A DNA stretch of 64,000 nt, from assembly GCF_000293785.1 (NCBI RefSeq), contig NZ_AKZI01000030.1, positions 1-64,000 of the forward strand. The letters run 5' to 3'. Every line of letters begins with the position of its first letter. The stretch's first letter is position 1. The notes beneath the pieces were generated by a model. The model worked only from the letters and a program-made list of their open reading frames with translations, was not told the DNA's origin and made no database searches. The DNA comes from Rhodovulum sp. PH10. Its GTDB lineage: Bacteria > Pseudomonadota > Alphaproteobacteria > Rhizobiales > Xanthobacteraceae. A program made the translations under genes and the position numbers. Shown piece after piece: positions 48,965 to 58,532 of the stretch.

Positions 48965-50365
48965 ATGAACGCTGATCTCGCCGCGCTCCTGTATCTTGTG
49001 GCAGGAGTGCTGTTCATCCTGGCTCTACGCGGGCTCTCCAGCCCCGAGTCGAGCCGGCGCGGCAATTACTTCGGCATGGTCGGCATGCTGATCGCGGTGG
49101 TGACGACGCTCGCCTCGCACGAGCCGGCCGGCATCGGCGGCTGGATCCTGGTGATCCTCGGCCTGGCGATCGGCGGCGGCGTCGGCGCCTACATCGCCCG
49201 CAAGGTGCCGATGACCGCGATGCCCGAGCTGGTCGCCGCCTTCCACTCGCTGGTCGGCATGGCCGCGGTGCTGGTCGCCGCCGGCGCGCTCTACGCCCCG
49301 GAGGCGTTCGGCATCGGCGTGCCCGGCGCGATCCACGGCGCCAGCCTGATCGAGATGTCGCTCGGCGTGGCGATCGGCGCGATGACCTTCACCGGCTCGG
49401 TGATCGCCTTCTCCAAGCTGTCGGGACGGATGAGCGGCAAGCCGATCATGCTGCCCGGCCGCCACGTCATCAACATCCTGCTGTTCGCCGGCATCGTCGC
49501 GCTGATCTGGTGGTTCACCCACACCGAGAGCTACGCCGCCTTCTGGCTGCTGACGCTCGCGGCGTTCCTGTTCGGCGTGCTGATCATCATCCCGATCGGC
49601 GGCGCCGACATGCCGGTCGTCATCTCGATGCTGAACTCCTATTCGGGATGGGCGGCCGCCGGCATCGGCTTCACGCTCGGCAACTCGGCGCTGATCATCA
49701 CCGGCGCGCTGGTCGGCTCGTCGGGCGCGATCCTGTCCTACATCATGTGCAAGGGCATGAACCGCTCGTTCGTCTCGGTCATTCTCGGCGGCTTCGGCGG
49801 CGAGGTGGCCGGCGGCGGTGCCGGCGAGCAGGAGCAGCGCCCGGTCAAGCTCGGCTCGGCCGACGACGCCGCCTTCATCATGAAGAACGCCGGCAAGGTG
49901 ATCATCGTCCCCGGCTACGGCATGGCGGTCGCCCAGGCGCAGCACGCGCTGCGCGAGATGGCCGACAAGCTGAAGGCGGAGGGCGTCGAGGTGAAGTACG
50001 CCATTCACCCGGTCGCCGGCCGCATGCCCGGCCACATGAACGTGCTGCTCGCCGAGGCCAACGTGCCCTACGACGAGGTGTTCGAGCTCGAGGACATCAA
50101 TTCGGAGTTCGCCCAGGCGGACGTCGCCTTCGTGATCGGCGCCAACGACGTCACCAACCCGGCCGCCGAGGAGGATCCGTCCTCGCCGATCTACGGCATG
50201 CCGGTCCTCCAGGTGTGGAAGGCGGGCACCGTGATGTTCTCCAAGCGCTCGCTCGCCTCGGGCTATGCCGGCATCGACAACCCGCTGTTCTATCGGGACA
50301 ACACGATGATGCTGCTGGGCGACGCCAAGAAGATGACCGAGGCGGTCGTCAAGGCGCTCGACTGA
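48965..50365 (+). CDS. pntB: NAD(P) transhydrogenase subunit beta
   Basis: A 466-residue protein with about nine membrane helices (residues 1-265) and the cytosolic NADP-binding domain III (KVIIVPGYGMAVAQAQHALR, HPVAGRMPGHMNVLLAEANV, GANDVTNPAAEEDPSSPIYG). With PntAA and PntAB it uses the proton gradient to make NADPH from NADH. A strong terminator follows the gene and closes the operon. Confidence 0.96.
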   Translation: MNADLAALLYLVAGVLFILALRGLSSPESSRRGNYFGMVGMLIAVVTTLASHEPAGIGGWILVILGLAIGGGVGAYIARKVPMTAMPELVAAFHSLVGMAAVLVAAGALYAPEAFGIGVPGAIHGASLIEMSLGVAIGAMTFTGSVIAFSKLSGRMSGKPIMLPGRHVINILLFAGIVALIWWFTHTESYAAFWLLTLAAFLFGVLIIIPIGGADMPVVISMLNSYSGWAAAGIGFTLGNSALIITGALVGSSGAILSYIMCKGMNRSFVSVILGGFGGEVAGGGAGEQEQRPVKLGSADDAAFIMKNAGKVIIVPGYGMAVAQAQHALREMADKLKAEGVEVKYAIHPVAGRMPGHMNVLLAEANVPYDEVFELEDINSEFAQADVAFVIGANDVTNPAAEEDPSSPIYGMPVLQVWKAGTVMFSKRSLASGYAGIDNPLFYRDNTMMLLGDAKKMTEAVVKALD

Positions 50366-50410
50366 GCCCGCGTCTCGTCGCCGGCCACGGCCGGCGACCT
50401 CCAGGCTTCG

Positions 50411-50444
50411 AGGCACGGCCCCCGCGGGCCGTGCCTTTCTTTTT
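50411..50444 (+). terminator. Intrinsic terminator after pntB
   Basis: AGGCACGGCC pairs with GGCCGTGCCT across a short CCCGCG centre, followed by TTCTTTTT. It lies 46 bases beyond the pntB stop and ends the transhydrogenase operon. Confidence 0.9.
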
Positions 50445-50657
50445 GCCCGCTCGCCGGGCCGCTCCCCACCGCGCCGTGGCGCGACCATCGCCTCGCCCGC
50501 ACCGCCGGCCCATCCTCGCCCGGCCGCCGATGCTGAGCGCCAGCGCCTGCACGACATCGTTGCGTGCGGGCTTGCGCGAACCTTTCGCCCGACTCCGGCT
50601 TCTAAGAGCATGACGACCGGCGGCGTTCCGTCCGCCGGCAGACACGGAGGTTTCTCC

Positions 50658-50954
50658 ATGCGCTCGGCCCTGCCCGCTTTGGCGGCATTGGCGGCTCTTG
50701 CGGCCCTCGCCGCGCTCGACGTCGGCCCGGCCCGCGCCCAGACCGGCCCGATCTATCCGTGGTGCGCCGAATATGCCGGCCGTACCGGCGGCGGCACCAA
50801 CTGCTACTTCGCCAATCTGTGGCAGTGCCAGCAGGCGATCAGCGGCAATGGCGGCACCTGCTACCGCAACCCGTTCATGGCCTATGGCGCCGGCCGCCAG
50901 GGCGACGGCTATTACGACGGCCAGCCGCGCCGCCGCCATCGCGGCGACCGCTGA
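50658..50954 (+). CDS. DUF3551 family secreted protein
   Basis: A 98-residue protein with a signal peptide ending near ARAQ, then the DUF3551 signature: YPWCAEY, GGGTNCYFANLWQCQQAISG and NGGTCYRNPFM, with four cysteines that probably form disulfides. The C-terminus is Arg-rich. GGAGG lies seven bases before the ATG. The family is abundant in Bradyrhizobium relatives and its function is unknown. A second copy follows 168 bases downstream. Confidence 0.88.
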   Translation: MRSALPALAALAALAALAALDVGPARAQTGPIYPWCAEYAGRTGGGTNCYFANLWQCQQAISGNGGTCYRNPFMAYGAGRQGDGYYDGQPRRRHRGDR

Positions 50955-51122
50955 GCGCCCGTTCCGGCGCCCCCGTCACGGCCGAGCGCGTCGCCGGCAC
51001 CCGATGTCGGCGACGCGGGTCACCGATCGTTCACGCCAGCGCGGGGTCTTCAGCGAAACGCTCCCCGCGGCGGGGAAATCGCACTATGATGGCGGCTGCG
51101 ACAGCGAGACGAGGAGGCCCTT

Positions 51123-51383
51123 GTGCGTGCTGTGAGCCTGGCCGCGGGTGCGGTCGCCCTCTGTGCGGCGGTGCTGCCGGTCCGCCCGGCCGATGCCTAT
51201 CCGGTCTATCCGTGGTGCGCCTTCATCAACACCTTCGGCGGCATGACCAACTGCTATTACAGCGAGGAGTGGCAATGCCGGCAGGCGCTGCTCGGCAATG
51301 GCGGCTACTGCTACGAGAACCCGTTCTACACCGCCGCGCCGCCGCCCCCGCAGAAGCGGGCGCGCCGAAGCCGCGACCGCTGA
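51123..51383 (+). CDS. DUF3551 family secreted protein, second copy
   Basis: An 86-residue paralogue of the preceding gene: signal peptide, VYPWCAFINTFGGMTNCYYS, QCRQALLGNGGYCYENPFYT and a basic tail. The start is GTG with GAGGAGG five bases upstream. The cysteine spacing is the same as in the first copy, so a local duplication is likely. Function is unknown; a periplasmic or secreted location is inferred. Confidence 0.86.
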   Translation: MRAVSLAAGAVALCAAVLPVRPADAYPVYPWCAFINTFGGMTNCYYSEEWQCRQALLGNGGYCYENPFYTAAPPPPQKRARRSRDR

Positions 51384-51465
51384 CCCGCCCTCCCCTTCGG
51401 CCGCACCACCCCCGCATGGCCCCGCATCGCCCCTCCGCCCGCCCGGCGCCCGCCGGGTCGCCCGC

Positions 51466-52329
51466 ATGACCGTGCTGGTCGTGGCGATCGGCGGCGTCGC
51501 GCTCTATGGCGGCGTGGTGGCGGCGATGTATGTCGCGCAGCGCAGCCTGATGTATACGCGCGATCCGCGCCGCACGCCCCCGGCCGAGGCGGGGCTGCCG
51601 CAGGCCGACGAGGTCTTTCTCGACACCGCCGACGGCGAGCGCATCGTCGCCTGGCACGTGCCGCCGCGCGACGGCCGGCCGGTGCTGCTCTATCTGCACG
51701 GCAATGGCGGCACCTTGCGCCAGCGCGCCGACCGCTTCGCCGGCCTGTTGGCCGACGGGTTCGGGCTGGTCGCGCCGACCTATCGGGGGTTCGGCGGCTC
51801 GTCGGGCACGCCGACCGAGGACGGCCTCGCACGCGACGCGGAGGCCGCGTGGGCCTTCACCGCCGCTCGCTATCCGCCGGAAAACATCGTGGTGTGGGGC
51901 GAATCGCTCGGCACCGGCGTCGCGGTGCGGCTGGTCGGCGAGCATCCGGTCGGCCGGCTGGTGCTGGAGGCGGCGTTCACCTCGACGGCCGATGTCGGGC
52001 AGCGCAGCTATCCGCTGATCCCGATCGGCCTCTTGATGAAGGACCAGTTCCGCTCGATCGATCGCGCCGGCGCAATCACCGTGCCGACCCTGGTGATGCA
52101 CGGGGCGAAGGACGGGCTGGTGCCGATCTCCCAGGCCGAGCGGTTGTTTTCCGCGATCCCGGCGCCCAAGCGGTTCGTCCGCTTTCCGGACGGCGGCCAC
52201 GACAAGCTCGACCCGCACGGCGCCAGCGACGCGGTGCGGGATTTTCTGGCGACCCCGGTCGAGGCGCTGTCCGGCACGCCCACGGACCCCTCCGCGCCAC
52301 CAGCGGACCGGGCGACGGCGGCCGAGTGA
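51466..52329 (+). CDS. Alpha/beta hydrolase, Bem46-like
   Basis: A 287-residue protein with an N-terminal membrane anchor (VLVVAIGGVALYGGVVAAMY) and an alpha/beta hydrolase fold. The oxyanion region is LYLHGNGGTLRQRADRFAGL, the nucleophile elbow is WGESLGTG, the acid is in MHGAKDGLVP and the His in DGGHDKLDP. It resembles the Bem46/YfhR group of membrane-anchored serine hydrolases. Substrate is unknown. It starts 82 bases after the second DUF3551 gene. Confidence 0.9.
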   Translation: MTVLVVAIGGVALYGGVVAAMYVAQRSLMYTRDPRRTPPAEAGLPQADEVFLDTADGERIVAWHVPPRDGRPVLLYLHGNGGTLRQRADRFAGLLADGFGLVAPTYRGFGGSSGTPTEDGLARDAEAAWAFTAARYPPENIVVWGESLGTGVAVRLVGEHPVGRLVLEAAFTSTADVGQRSYPLIPIGLLMKDQFRSIDRAGAITVPTLVMHGAKDGLVPISQAERLFSAIPAPKRFVRFPDGGHDKLDPHGASDAVRDFLATPVEALSGTPTDPSAPPADRATAAE

Positions 52330-52381
52330 CGGCGAAAGCCGAACGGCAAACGCTCGGTGGCAAAAGCTCAGTTACAAACGC

Positions 52382-53284
52382 TCAGTTGAAGGTCGTGTAG
52401 GTGCGGCCGAGCTCGCCGCCGACGCGCCGAAAACCGTCGATCGCCGGCTGGAAATCCTTGCGCAGAGCCAAGGCCTTGGCATAGGAGCCGGCGGCCTTCT
52501 CGCGGTCGTTCTGGCGCTCGTAGGCGAGCCCGCGGCTGGTCCAGGCCTGGATGTTTTCCGGCTCCATCTGAACCGCGTCGTCGAGGTCGTCGGCTGCCGC
52601 CTTGGTGTCGCCGATCGCGAGATAGGTCAGCGCGCGCGCGACATAGGGCTCCGCCTGCTGCTGCGACAGGCCGATCGCGGTCGAGAAATCGTCGATCGCG
52701 TACTGGTATTGCCGCTGGCTCTGATAGAGCAGCCCGCGATTGTAGTAGGCCTGGGCGTTGTCGGGGCGGATCTGGATCGCCTTGTTGAAGTCCTGCAGCG
52801 CCGCCAGGAGGTCGCCCTTCGCCCGGTGCACCATGCCGCGGCCGACATGGGCGACCGCATAGCTCGGGTCGATCTCGAGCGCCCGGTCGTAATCGGCGAG
52901 CGCCGGCTCGATCTGGCCCATCTGGCGGTAGACGAGGCCGCGATTGGCATAGGCCTGGGCGTAGCGGGGATCGAGCGTGATGGCGCGGTCGAAGTCGGCC
53001 AGCGCCTCCTTGTAGCGCCCGGCCTGGCCGAGCACCGATCCGCGCATGTTGTAGGCCTGCGGATCGTTCGGGTTCTTCGCCAGGACCGCGGTGAGCGAGG
53101 AGAGGTTGGCGGGCGAAGCGGCCGAGGCGCTGTCGTCGCCGGGACCGGCGGTCGGCATGTTCATCATGGTCTCGCAGGAGGCGAGCACCATGGCGGCCGC
53201 CACCAGTGCGGCGACCGTGACGACCCGGCTCCGGCGGACGCGGCCTGCGCCGACGAAGCCTGGAACGTCCCTCCGTCCGATCAT
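52382..53284 (-). CDS. TPR lipoprotein
   Basis: A 300-residue protein with a signal peptide and lipobox LASC, then about six consecutive tetratricopeptide repeats (for example AYNMRGSVLGQAGRYKEALA and AYANRGLVYRQMGQIEPALA). It resembles NlpI-like adaptor lipoproteins. The start MIGRRDVPG is preferred over a longer form. It lies 216 bases downstream of rpsU on the same strand, an order found in other Rhizobiales. It likely mediates protein contacts at a membrane. Confidence 0.88.
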   Translation of the reverse strand: MIGRRDVPGFVGAGRVRRSRVVTVAALVAAAMVLASCETMMNMPTAGPGDDSASAASPANLSSLTAVLAKNPNDPQAYNMRGSVLGQAGRYKEALADFDRAITLDPRYAQAYANRGLVYRQMGQIEPALADYDRALEIDPSYAVAHVGRGMVHRAKGDLLAALQDFNKAIQIRPDNAQAYYNRGLLYQSQRQYQYAIDDFSTAIGLSQQQAEPYVARALTYLAIGDTKAAADDLDDAVQMEPENIQAWTSRGLAYERQNDREKAAGSYAKALALRKDFQPAIDGFRRVGGELGRTYTTFN

Positions 53285-53500
53285 GCCATCCTCGCTGCCG
53301 CATCCCGCCACGCCGTCGGCGCGACCGGTCGGGGTCCCCGTGAACCCGGGTGAGGCACCCTGGGTCGGGGACGAAAGCGGCGATCTTGCGGCGACGCGAC
53401 GATCCCGTCGCGGGACGAGGCTTTGGGAAAACGGGACCGGAGGCCGAACGGCCCCGATCGCCGCGGTCGGATCACCGCGGAGAGGCGCCGCGACAGGAGA

Positions 53501-53782
53501 TCAGCGCGGCGCGGCGCTGCGCATGCCACCACCCGGACCACGCGCGCCGGCGCGCACGGCGGGCTTCGGCTTGCCGGGAATCAGACCCTCGCGCTGGGCG
53601 CGCTTGCGGGCGAGCTTGCGAGCGCGGCGGATCGCCTCGGCCTTCTCCCGCGCCTTGCGCTCGGAGGGCTTCTCGTAATGGCCGCGCAGCTTCATCTCGC
53701 GGAAGATGCCCTCGCGTTGCATCTTCTTCTTGAGCGCCTTCAGGGCCTGGTCGACGTTGTTGTCGCGAACGAGTACCTGCAC
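53501..53782 (-). CDS. rpsU: 30S ribosomal protein S21
   Basis: A 93-residue basic protein starting at GTG ([17 protein letters not shown]) with AGAGGAA five bases upstream. The S21 core [20 protein letters not shown] and [15 protein letters not shown] is intact. The C-terminal 35 residues form an Arg/Lys/Gly-rich extension usual in alphaproteobacteria. S21 helps 30S initiation with natural mRNAs. Confidence 0.95.
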   Translation of the reverse strand: MQVLVRDNNVDQALKALKKKMQREGIFREMKLRGHYEKPSERKAREKAEAIRRARKLARKRAQREGLIPGKPKPAVRAGARGPGGGMRSAAPR

Positions 53783-53965
53783 GAAGGTTCCTCTCGAAAA
53801 TTGTCCGGTGATGGGGCGGGCCGCCCGCTCGCGATCCGAGACCGCGCGGGCTCCCGAGTGGCGGGCGTTTAGCAGACCCAGGAGGAGAAGTCCATCATCG
53901 GAAGGGCGTTCCGGCCGTTTCGGCGGCAAAAGGCGCATCAAAACGTCGCGACGGGCGGCGGGCGA

Positions 53966-54814
53966 TCACGGATTCCCGTGCCTGCCCCGCACCGCCGCCG
54001 AAAACCGGTCGCGCGCAAGACGGCATTCGGGGCGGGTCAGGACACGCCCCAAAGCCGTACGGCACGACGCCAGCAGCTTTCCGTCGAGTTCCGCCGGCAC
54101 ACCGCGCGCGGTCGTCCAGAACGAGACGATGCCCGCGACCTCGGCACCGTCCAACGCCGCCGCCAAGGACTGCGCCACCGCCTCGATGATGGCCCGCGGC
54201 TCGGTCGATGGATCCACCACGTCGGAGCGCGCTGCCGCGCTCGTCACGACGGTATCGACGGCCGAGTCCAGGCTCGACCGGACCGACAGAAACGTGGAGA
54301 CGACGGCCTCGTCCCATTCCGCCGTGGTGTCGGCCTCCTGACGCAAGGCCTTGGACTGCGACCCGCGTGCCGGCGCGATACCGAGGAGATGGACGCGGAC
54401 GCCGTAGTTCTGAGCGATCTGCACCCCGACCCGGACATCCTCGTCGCCCGACAGCAGCACCGCATCGCAGATCGCCCCGAGGCGCGCCAGCTCGATGAGA
54501 TCGGTGACGATGAGCGAGTCGACGCCCTTTTGCTCGCCGGCGCTGTTCAACATCCCGAGCCGCAGCTTGACGTCGTCGAGCCCGGCCAAGAGCTCCTGCT
54601 CGATGGTCGGGCCGCGAAAGCTCGCGCCGTCGTACCAATAGATTCGGAGCAGCTCGCAGCCGCCGGCCTTCTGCCCCGCGGTCTCGGCGAGCCGGGCGAC
54701 GACGGCGGAACCGTCCAGAGCCAACGACGCTCTCGGCCGACCGGCTCCCGTCAATGCGACCGAGCCCTGCGCGAACAGGTAACCGGCATCGACGAACACG
54801 GCGACCCGCTTCAA
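53966..54814 (-). CDS. NYN-domain (PIN-like) protein
   Basis: A 282-residue protein whose first 170 residues form a LabA/YacP-type NYN fold: VAVFVDAGYLFAQG, LRIYWYDGASF, KGVDSLIVTDLIELA and LLSGDEDVRVGVQIAQNYGV. The acidic residues D9, D in KGVDS and the SGDED pair suit a metal-dependent RNase active site. Residues 180-282 are a helical domain of unknown type. The gene stands alone between rpsU and purK. A role in RNA turnover or defence is possible but not shown. Confidence 0.87.
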   Translation of the reverse strand: MKRVAVFVDAGYLFAQGSVALTGAGRPRASLALDGSAVVARLAETAGQKAGGCELLRIYWYDGASFRGPTIEQELLAGLDDVKLRLGMLNSAGEQKGVDSLIVTDLIELARLGAICDAVLLSGDEDVRVGVQIAQNYGVRVHLLGIAPARGSQSKALRQEADTTAEWDEAVVSTFLSVRSSLDSAVDTVVTSAAARSDVVDPSTEPRAIIEAVAQSLAAALDGAEVAGIVSFWTTARGVPAELDGKLLASCRTALGRVLTRPECRLARDRFSAAVRGRHGNP

Positions 54815-54854
54815 GTCACGCTCCTGAAAAGAAATAAAAACAGCCTGCGAACAG

Positions 54855-54883
54855 AAAATAGAAAGGGCCCCCGCGGGGGCCCT
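54855..54883 (-). terminator. Intrinsic terminator after purK
   Basis: On the minus strand AGGGCCCCC pairs with GGGGGCCCT over a 2-nt loop, followed by TTCTATTTT. It lies about 90 bases beyond the purK stop and just upstream of the NYN gene, separating the two transcripts. Confidence 0.88.
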
Positions 54884-54973
54884 CGATAGGCCCGCCGCTT
54901 CCGAGTGAACATAGCGGAATGCAGCGGGGTATGGATTATATACGGTACGAAGCGGACAACCGCAAGGAGTCGG

Positions 54974-56062
54974 TCACTCCGGCAGCACGCGGGTGACGTG
55001 CCCCATCTTGCGGCCGGGACGCACCGTCGCCTTGCCGTAGAGATGGACCGTGGCGCCGGGCACCGTGAGCCAGGCGCGATGGTCCAAAATCTCGTCGCCG
55101 ATCAGGTTGTGCATCTCGACCCGGCCGTGGCGCACCGGCACGCCGAGCGGCCAGCCGGCGATCGCCCGCACGTGCTGCTCGAACTGCGACACCGACGCGC
55201 CGTCGAGCGTCCAGTGGCCGGAATTGTGGACCCGCGGCGCGATCTCGTTGACCAGCACCGGGCGGGCGGCGCCCGGCACCACGAACATCTCGACCCCCAG
55301 CACGCCCACGTAATCGAACGCCTCGGCGATCTTTCCGGCGATCGCGCGCGCCTCCTCGGCGATCGCGTCCGGCACCGCCGCCGGTACCCGCGAGACCTTC
55401 AGAATATGGTCGCGGTGCTCGTTCTCGGCGATGTCGTAGACCTGGACGGTGCCGTCGAGGCCGCGCGCGGCGATCACCGACACCTCGCGCTCGAACGGCA
55501 CGAACGCCTCGAGGATCGCCGGCTGCTCGCCGATGTCGCTCCAGGCGGCGTGCGGGTCGTCGCCCTCGCGAAGAATCCTTTGGCCCTTGCCGTCGTAGCC
55601 GAACCGCCGGGTCTTCAGCACCGCCGGCCGGCCGAGCGCGGCGAGCGCCGCCTCGAGGTCGTCCGGCCCGTCGACCGCCGCATGCGGCGCGGTGGCGATC
55701 CCGAGGCTTTCCACGAAGCGCTTCTCCGCCAAGCGGTCCTGGGTGGTGGCGAGCACCCGCGGATCGGGCAGCACCGGCACCCGGGCCGAGAGGAAGGTCG
55801 CGGTCTCGGCCGGGACGTTCTCGAACTCGTAGGTGACGACGTCGACGTCCTCGGCGAAGCGGTCGAGGGCGACCTTGTCGGTGTAGTCGGCCTCGCTCAC
55901 GCGGTGCACCACGTCGAACGCGCAGGAGCGCGGATCGGGACACAGCACGTGGCACTTGAAGCCGAGCCGGGCGGCGGCGAGCGCGATCATGCGGCCGAGC
56001 TGACCACCGCCCAAGATGCCGATGACGGCGTCCGCTTCGAGCGGACGCGGCGGAACGATCAC
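54974..56062 (-). CDS. purK: N5-carboxyaminoimidazole ribonucleotide synthase
   Basis: A 362-residue ATP-grasp enzyme of purine synthesis (AIR + bicarbonate + ATP to N5-CAIR). The N-terminal [23 protein letters not shown]-grasp [12 protein letters not shown] and [20 protein letters not shown] with [12 protein letters not shown] are typical. The GTG start overlaps the purE stop by four bases (GTGA), giving tight coupling. Confidence 0.96.
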   Translation of the reverse strand: MIVPPRPLEADAVIGILGGGQLGRMIALAAARLGFKCHVLCPDPRSCAFDVVHRVSEADYTDKVALDRFAEDVDVVTYEFENVPAETATFLSARVPVLPDPRVLATTQDRLAEKRFVESLGIATAPHAAVDGPDDLEAALAALGRPAVLKTRRFGYDGKGQRILREGDDPHAAWSDIGEQPAILEAFVPFEREVSVIAARGLDGTVQVYDIAENEHRDHILKVSRVPAAVPDAIAEEARAIAGKIAEAFDYVGVLGVEMFVVPGAARPVLVNEIAPRVHNSGHWTLDGASVSQFEQHVRAIAGWPLGVPVRHGRVEMHNLIGDEILDHRAWLTVPGATVHLYGKATVRPGRKMGHVTRVLPE

Positions 56063-56565
56063 GCTGTCTCCTCCGGCACCTCGACCACCGGGATTTCGGC
56101 GACCGCCGCGGTCTGGCGGGCGCGCCACGCGGCGAGCCGCTCGGCGAGCGCCGGATCGGCGAGCGCCAAGATGCTCGCGGCGAGCAGCGCGGCGTTGATG
56201 GCCCCGGCCCGGCCGATCGCCAAGGTCCCGACCGGGATGCCGGGCGGCATCTGGACGATGGAATAGAGCGAATCGACGCCGGACAGCGCCTTCGACTCGA
56301 CCGGCACGCCGAGCACCGGCAGCGCGGTGAGCGCGGCGGTCATGCCCGGCAGATGGGCGGCGCCGCCGGCGCCGGCGACGATCACCCGAAAGCCCTCGCC
56401 GGCCGCGCCCTTGGCAAACGCGTAAAGCCGCTCCGGCGTGCGGTGCGCCGAGACGATCCGGGTGGCATAGGCGATGCCGAGCGCATCGAGCGTCTCGGCG
56501 GTGTGCTTCATGGTGGCCCAGTCGGACTGGCTGCCCATGATGATCGCCACCGGCGTCGCGGACAT
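56059..56565 (-). CDS. purE: N5-carboxyaminoimidazole ribonucleotide mutase
   Basis: A 168-residue octameric mutase converting N5-CAIR to CAIR. Active-site motifs [24 protein letters not shown] and [11 protein letters not shown] are intact. It is the first gene of purEK and is divergent from a diguanylate cyclase gene. Confidence 0.96.
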   Translation of the reverse strand: MSATPVAIIMGSQSDWATMKHTAETLDALGIAYATRIVSAHRTPERLYAFAKGAAGEGFRVIVAGAGGAAHLPGMTAALTALPVLGVPVESKALSGVDSLYSIVQMPPGIPVGTLAIGRAGAINAALLAASILALADPALAERLAAWRARQTAAVAEIPVVEVPEETA

Positions 56566-56803
56566 GTCGGCTCTCGAAGCGGGAATGGATGCGGCCGCGG
56601 GCGGGCGCTCGCGGAAGGCGCGGATTATAGGAGCCGCCGGCGGCGAGGCAAGCGAGCACCGGGCCTTTTCCACCCGAGTTCCACCCGGCTGCTCGGCCGC
56701 GCGGCGCGCCGGGCGGATTCGCGAAAAAGTCGCCGCGCCACGGCGAATCACCTTAGAGACCTCGACAGATCGAGCCGCCTTTCGTCGGGTGCCCGAGCGA
56801 GCC

Positions 56804-57544
56804 ATGCCGAGCAAGACCACCGATCCGCGCACCGTCTCGCCCGCCCTGCGGCCCGCAGCCGTGCCGCAGCCGTCGCCGCCGACCCGTGCCGCGCCGGACC
56901 CGGCGACCGAGCCGCCGCACCGGAACGGCGCCCGGCGGAAGACGCAGTCGGTGCCGGGCAAGCTCGCGCGCGAGGTGGCCCGGCTCGAGGCCGAGCTCGC
57001 GGCGATGGCGGCGCGGGTCGCCGAGCTGGAGGCGCATGCCGAGCGCGACCCCCTGACCGGCCTCTTGAACCGCCGCGGTTTTGCCGGCGAGCTCGCACGC
57101 GCGGTGTCTCACGTGCAGCGGTACGGCGGCCGGCTGGTGCTGGTCTATCTCGATCTCGACGACTTCAAGCCGATCAACGACGCGTTCGGGCACGCCGCCG
57201 GCGACGCGGTGCTGCAGGCGGTGGCGGCGACCCTGACGGCGGCGGTGCGCGTCTCCGACGCAGTGGCGCGGCTCGGCGGCGACGAGTTCGCGGTGCTCCT
57301 GTGGAACCTGAGCGACGCCGACGCCGCCGCCAAGGCGGAGCGTTTGGAGCGCCGAATCACCGAGACGACGGTGGTTCGGGAAGGATCGACGTTGCGTGTC
57401 GGCGCCTCCGCCGGCATCGCCCCGCTCGACGACGGCGACCCGGCCGCGGCACTCGCCGCGGCGGATGCCGCGATGTACCGGCGCAAGCGCACCCGCCACG
57501 GCCATGGCGGCACGCCCGCCACCCCGGCCGCCGAGCCATTTTGA
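56804..57544 (+). CDS. Soluble diguanylate cyclase
   Basis: A 246-residue protein. A Pro-rich N-terminal tail (about 50 residues) is followed by a coiled coil ([20 protein letters not shown]) and a GGDEF domain with [38 protein letters not shown] and LGGDEFAVL. The catalytic site looks intact. No RxxD inhibitory site is evident in front of GGDEF. There is no sensor or membrane domain; activation may depend on the coiled coil. It is the third GGDEF protein in the window. Confidence 0.92.
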   Translation: MPSKTTDPRTVSPALRPAAVPQPSPPTRAAPDPATEPPHRNGARRKTQSVPGKLAREVARLEAELAAMAARVAELEAHAERDPLTGLLNRRGFAGELARAVSHVQRYGGRLVLVYLDLDDFKPINDAFGHAAGDAVLQAVAATLTAAVRVSDAVARLGGDEFAVLLWNLSDADAAAKAERLERRITETTVVREGSTLRVGASAGIAPLDDGDPAAALAAADAAMYRRKRTRHGHGGTPATPAAEPF

Positions 57545-57645
57545 CGCGCCGCACAGCGTACCGTCTTTTTTCCGAACACGACGCCGCGCCCGGTGCACCG
57601 AGCCGTCGCCGGATCTCTCGCGGAAAAGTCCGCCGGGCGAGCCCG

Positions 57646-57867
57646 TCAGGCGATGATGTCGGGAGTGATCTGGTCCTCGATGAAGGAGATGCGATCCTTC
57701 AGCCAGAGCTTGCGCTTCTTCAGCCGCTGGACCTGCAGCTTGTCGGCGCCGGGGGCGCCTTCGAGGGCGGCGATCGCGGCGTCGAGATCGCGATGCTCCT
57801 GGCGGAGGCGCGCCAGCTCGGAGCCGAAATCCTCGCCGTCACCGTCGTTGGCACCATCGTTGATCAT
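57646..57867 (-). CDS. DUF465 (YdcH-like) protein
   Basis: A 73-residue helical protein beginning MINDGANDGDGED, with the DUF465 pattern LARLRQEHRDLDAAIAALEG and LQVQRLKKRKLWLKDRISFI. A long antiparallel helical hairpin is expected. It has no known function. The start was chosen for the acidic N-terminus; the upstream frame is basic and crosses a promoter-like gap. It is divergent from a second DUF465 gene. Confidence 0.87.
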   Translation of the reverse strand: MINDGANDGDGEDFGSELARLRQEHRDLDAAIAALEGAPGADKLQVQRLKKRKLWLKDRISFIEDQITPDIIA

Positions 57868-58119
57868 GGACGCTGGTCGTGCACGTTCCTGGGACCGGCA
57901 CGCGAGGTGACGGTCCGATCCTGCCGGGATGAGATGGATCGCGGCCTCTCGCCGCACTGTATCGCCCCGCAGCGAAATTTTTCAAGCGTGGCAGGGGGTC
58001 CGGGCGTAACGATTCGGTAGCGCACGCTGCACTGCACAATCGAACCCGGTCGACTCGTGCGCACACGCGTGGCAGACTGTCATCGTCAGGCAACAATCTG
58101 ACATGAGGAGAATCGCCAT

Positions 58120-58296
58120 ATGGCCACGCTCTCGCTTGATGACCTCGAAAACCGGCACCGGATGTTGGAGCAGGAACTCTCGGAGGCCCTCCAACATCCA
58201 TCGGTCGACGATCTCCACCTCGCCGAGTTGAAGCGTCGCAAGTTGCAGCTGAAGGACGAGATCGTCCGCATGCAACAGAAGTGCAGCGTCCACTAG
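58120..58296 (+). CDS. DUF465 (YdcH-like) protein, shorter copy
   Basis: A 58-residue protein (MATLSLDDLENRHRMLEQEL through LAELKRRKLQLKDEIVRMQQ). GAGGAG lies nine bases before the ATG. The RHRMLEQEL and LKRRKLQLKDEI parts match the family core of the minus-strand neighbour. It is a second, divergent paralogue with unknown function. Confidence 0.86.
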   Translation: MATLSLDDLENRHRMLEQELSEALQHPSVDDLHLAELKRRKLQLKDEIVRMQQKCSVH

Positions 58297-58532
58297 ATCG
58301 GGATCCCTCAACAATCTGCTGTATCTTGCAGATCCGCCGGCTCTCGGGAACGAGGTCGGCGGTTCTGCGTGGGAGCGGCGGCCTCCGGCGACCACGATTC
58401 GGCAACCGCGCCTCGCCGACAGCGCCCCGGCGACAACCGCCCGCGAACAGCCACCCGCTCGGTTTTCTCCGCCCCCCTTTTACATTCCCGCTTCCTGCCC
58501 TCTTCCGCGCTCTCCCGCGGCGCGCGAATCGC

